A stretch of DNA of 64,000 bases from an uncultured Clostridia bacterium (lineage in GTDB: Bacteria; Bacillota; Clostridia; Lutisporales; Lutisporaceae), in assembly GCA_937930535.1 (NCBI GenBank), contig CALGKJ010000061.1, positions 51,671 to 115,670 on the forward strand, in the 5' to 3' direction. Shown here in pieces: positions 62,956 through 64,000 of the stretch. A program made the translations under genes and the position numbers. Each line of letters begins with the position of its first letter. Position 1 is the first letter of the stretch. The notes beneath the pieces are model-generated. The model was not told where the DNA came from and made no database searches. It saw only the letters and a list, made by a program, of their open reading frames with translations.

Positions 62956-63454
62956 TGGTAAAAATCACCATTCAACATATTATTTATACGAAGACCAAGA
63001 AAAGCTAATGTTAACAGACATGCTGGAAATACACTTTGTAGAGCTGCCAAAGTTCTTAGAAGAACGAGAAATATTAAAGGCAAAGTTTAAAACAAAGTTA
63101 GATAGATGGCTAGTATTCTTGACAATACAAGAAAAAGAAGTATTGGAGGAGATAGAAATGGCAGAACCAGCAATCAAGAAAGCAATAACAGTATTGGATA
63201 TGCTAAGCAGAGACCCAGAGACAGTGAGGCTAGCAGAGCTTAGAATGAAGCAGATACTGGATGAAAAAAGCATGATTGAAGGAGCAAAGGCGGAAGGAAT
63301 AAAGCTGGGAGAGGAAAAAGGAAAGATAGAAGGTAAAATAGAAGTGGCAAAAAATGCGATAAATAATGGATTGGATATACACGTAGTAATGGCAATAACG
63401 GGACTATCGGAAGAAGAAGTAATAAAAATAAAAAGTGAAATAGTAAGTCATTAA
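62946..63454 (+). pseudogene. Rpn-like nuclease/transposase, 5'-truncated (right copy)
   Basis: The frame reads LYGKNHHSTYYLYEDQEKLM, LTDMLEIHFVELPKF and a charged tail with EGAKAEGIKLGEEKGKIEGK, ending GLSEEEVIKIKSEIVSH. This is the C-terminal two thirds of an Rpn-family protein; the PD-(D/E)XK N-terminal part is missing. An ATG at 63008 could start a 148-residue product but has no ribosome site. It precedes the CRISPR leader. Confidence 0.75.
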
Positions 63455-63483
63455 ATGAGCAAATATATAGTTTAGAAATAAGT

Positions 63484-63532
63484 AAAAGATATGAGCTTTA
63501 TAAAGAATAAGTATAAAGTCTCATATCTTATT
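63484..63532 (+). terminator. Terminator of the right Rpn remnant
   Basis: AAAAGATATGAG (63484-63495) pairs with CTCATATCTT (63520-63529), followed by ATTTTATT. Nearly the same as the one at 52467. Confidence 0.75.
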
Positions 63533-63542
63533 TTATTAATAG

Positions 63543-63756
63543 TTGTAAATATGCCATTAATTAGGTATAATTAAATAAGGATTTTTCCAATCGCAAATTA
63601 TCAGACAATTCTCGTAGCCCTTGAGTACCAACGGTTAGGACACGATTTTTCTGGATTTTGCAAAAAACTAAAATCGATTGGAAAAGTATCATAAGGATCT
63701 AGCAATACCAATGCGTGAGGAGGGATTGGAGATTTTAAGAATGGCTATTTTGCAGG
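63543..63756 (+). promoter_or_regulatory. CRISPR leader of the active array (copy 3)
   Basis: TTGTAA (63543-63548), 17 bases, TATAAT (63566-63571), then the structured block closed by TTTTTCCAATCG with CGATTGGAAAA (63675-63685), a ribosome-site relic GAGGAGGGATTGGAG, and the array-proximal GATTTTAAGAATGGC. The promoter is about 185 bases from the first repeat, so the pre-crRNA has a long structured 5' end. Confidence 0.85.
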
Positions 63757-64000
63757 GTTCTACCGAAACATAGGATGTATTTAAATACATTGTTTTGAAA
63801 GCCTACCCATAGAGCATATGGGTTCTACCGAAACATAGGATGTATTTAAATAGGGTTTTATAGGCTTTATTGTGCAGAGCAAATAGTGTTCTACCGAAAC
63901 ATAGGATGTATTTAAATCTCCAATAGTGCAGTATGGCATAATTTATCACCCGTTCTACCGAAACATAGGATGTATTTAAATTCCTGAAAAGCTTCTTTTA
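63757..64000 (+). CRISPR. CRISPR array, type I-B, at least 4 repeats, cut by the window edge
   Basis: Four identical 30-base repeats at 63757, 63822, 63888 and 63952. Each begins GTTCTACCGAAACATAGG and ends ATTTAAAT, the probable 8-base crRNA handle. Spacers are 35, 36 and 34 bases; a fourth is cut at base 64000. The leader is on the left, so transcription runs to the right, in the same direction as the cas genes. None of the complete spacers has an obvious match elsewhere in this window. Confidence 0.98.

Larger units (their letters stand above)
63080..63786. repeat. Right direct repeat flanking the cas island
   Basis: Counterpart of 52231-52771, longer because it lacks the deletions of the left copy. 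It runs from the Rpn tail to the first repeat of the array. Confidence 0.9.

Noticed and set aside
1..64000. tRNA, rRNA or complete insertion sequence genes
   Set aside because: No tRNA arm motifs, rRNA segments or intact transposases were recognised; the only mobile-type sequences are Rpn remnants and fold-back repeats.

Overview
The window comes from a low-GC Firmicute of the class Clostridia. This rests on the AT-rich codon use, the strong AGGAGG ribosome sites, several TTG and GTG starts, an LPxTG surface protein with its sortase, an ACR3 arsenite pump, an XRE-TPR regulator and a type I-B CRISPR-Cas system. No rRNA or tRNA gene was seen, and the species cannot be named from the sequence alone.

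Layout. Bases 1-9.5 kb hold the end of a nonribosomal peptide synthetase (epimerase end, C-A-PCP-TE), an RlmA-like 23S rRNA methyltransferase and a heterodimeric ABC exporter, which together look like synthesis, possible self-protection and export. Bases 9.6-14 kb hold an MMPL transporter, a secreted heptad-repeat partner and a divergent TetR regulator around large palindromes. Bases 14-25.6 kb are mixed: L,D-transpeptidase, a PIN-domain pair, MerR/GyrI regulator, a large fold-back repeat, an RsmH paralogue, a dihydrouridine synthase, a glycosyltransferase with a divergent TetR, and RecQ. Bases 26-31 kb hold a chemoreceptor, a 56-residue glycine-rich membrane protein and an arsenic operon (ArsR, ACR3, phosphoesterase). 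Bases 31-39 kb hold a surface protein of more than 2,000 residues that ends in LPKTG, with a convergent sortase. Bases 39-49.5 kb hold signalling genes (chemoreceptor, XRE-TPR regulator beside two paralogous micropeptides, a histidine kinase divergent from an HD-GYP response regulator), an alkaline-phosphatase-superfamily enzyme and a CDP-alcohol phosphatidyltransferase. Bases 50-52 kb hold a three-gene DUF2589-type operon.

Bases 52.2-64 kb form a type I-B CRISPR-Cas island: cas6-cas8b-cas7-cas5-cas3, then cas4-cas1-cas2, then a CRISPR array that runs off the right edge with at least four repeats. The island is bracketed by direct repeats. Each copy carries the tail of an Rpn-like nuclease/transposase gene, a terminator, a promoter, a structured leader and a CRISPR repeat. 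On the left the array is reduced to one degenerate repeat followed at once by a terminator. A second lone repeat with a terminator lies between cas3 and cas4. Between the left repeat and cas6 is a micro-ORF resembling small holin-like type I toxins, with a candidate antisense promoter. This arrangement recalls toxin-antitoxin pairs that guard type I CRISPR loci and is the most interesting hypothesis in the window.

Other points of note are a surface-protein gene with no ordinary start codon before its signal peptide, a chemoreceptor whose ribosome site is separated from its ATG by a hairpin, and several micropeptide genes below usual annotation limits.
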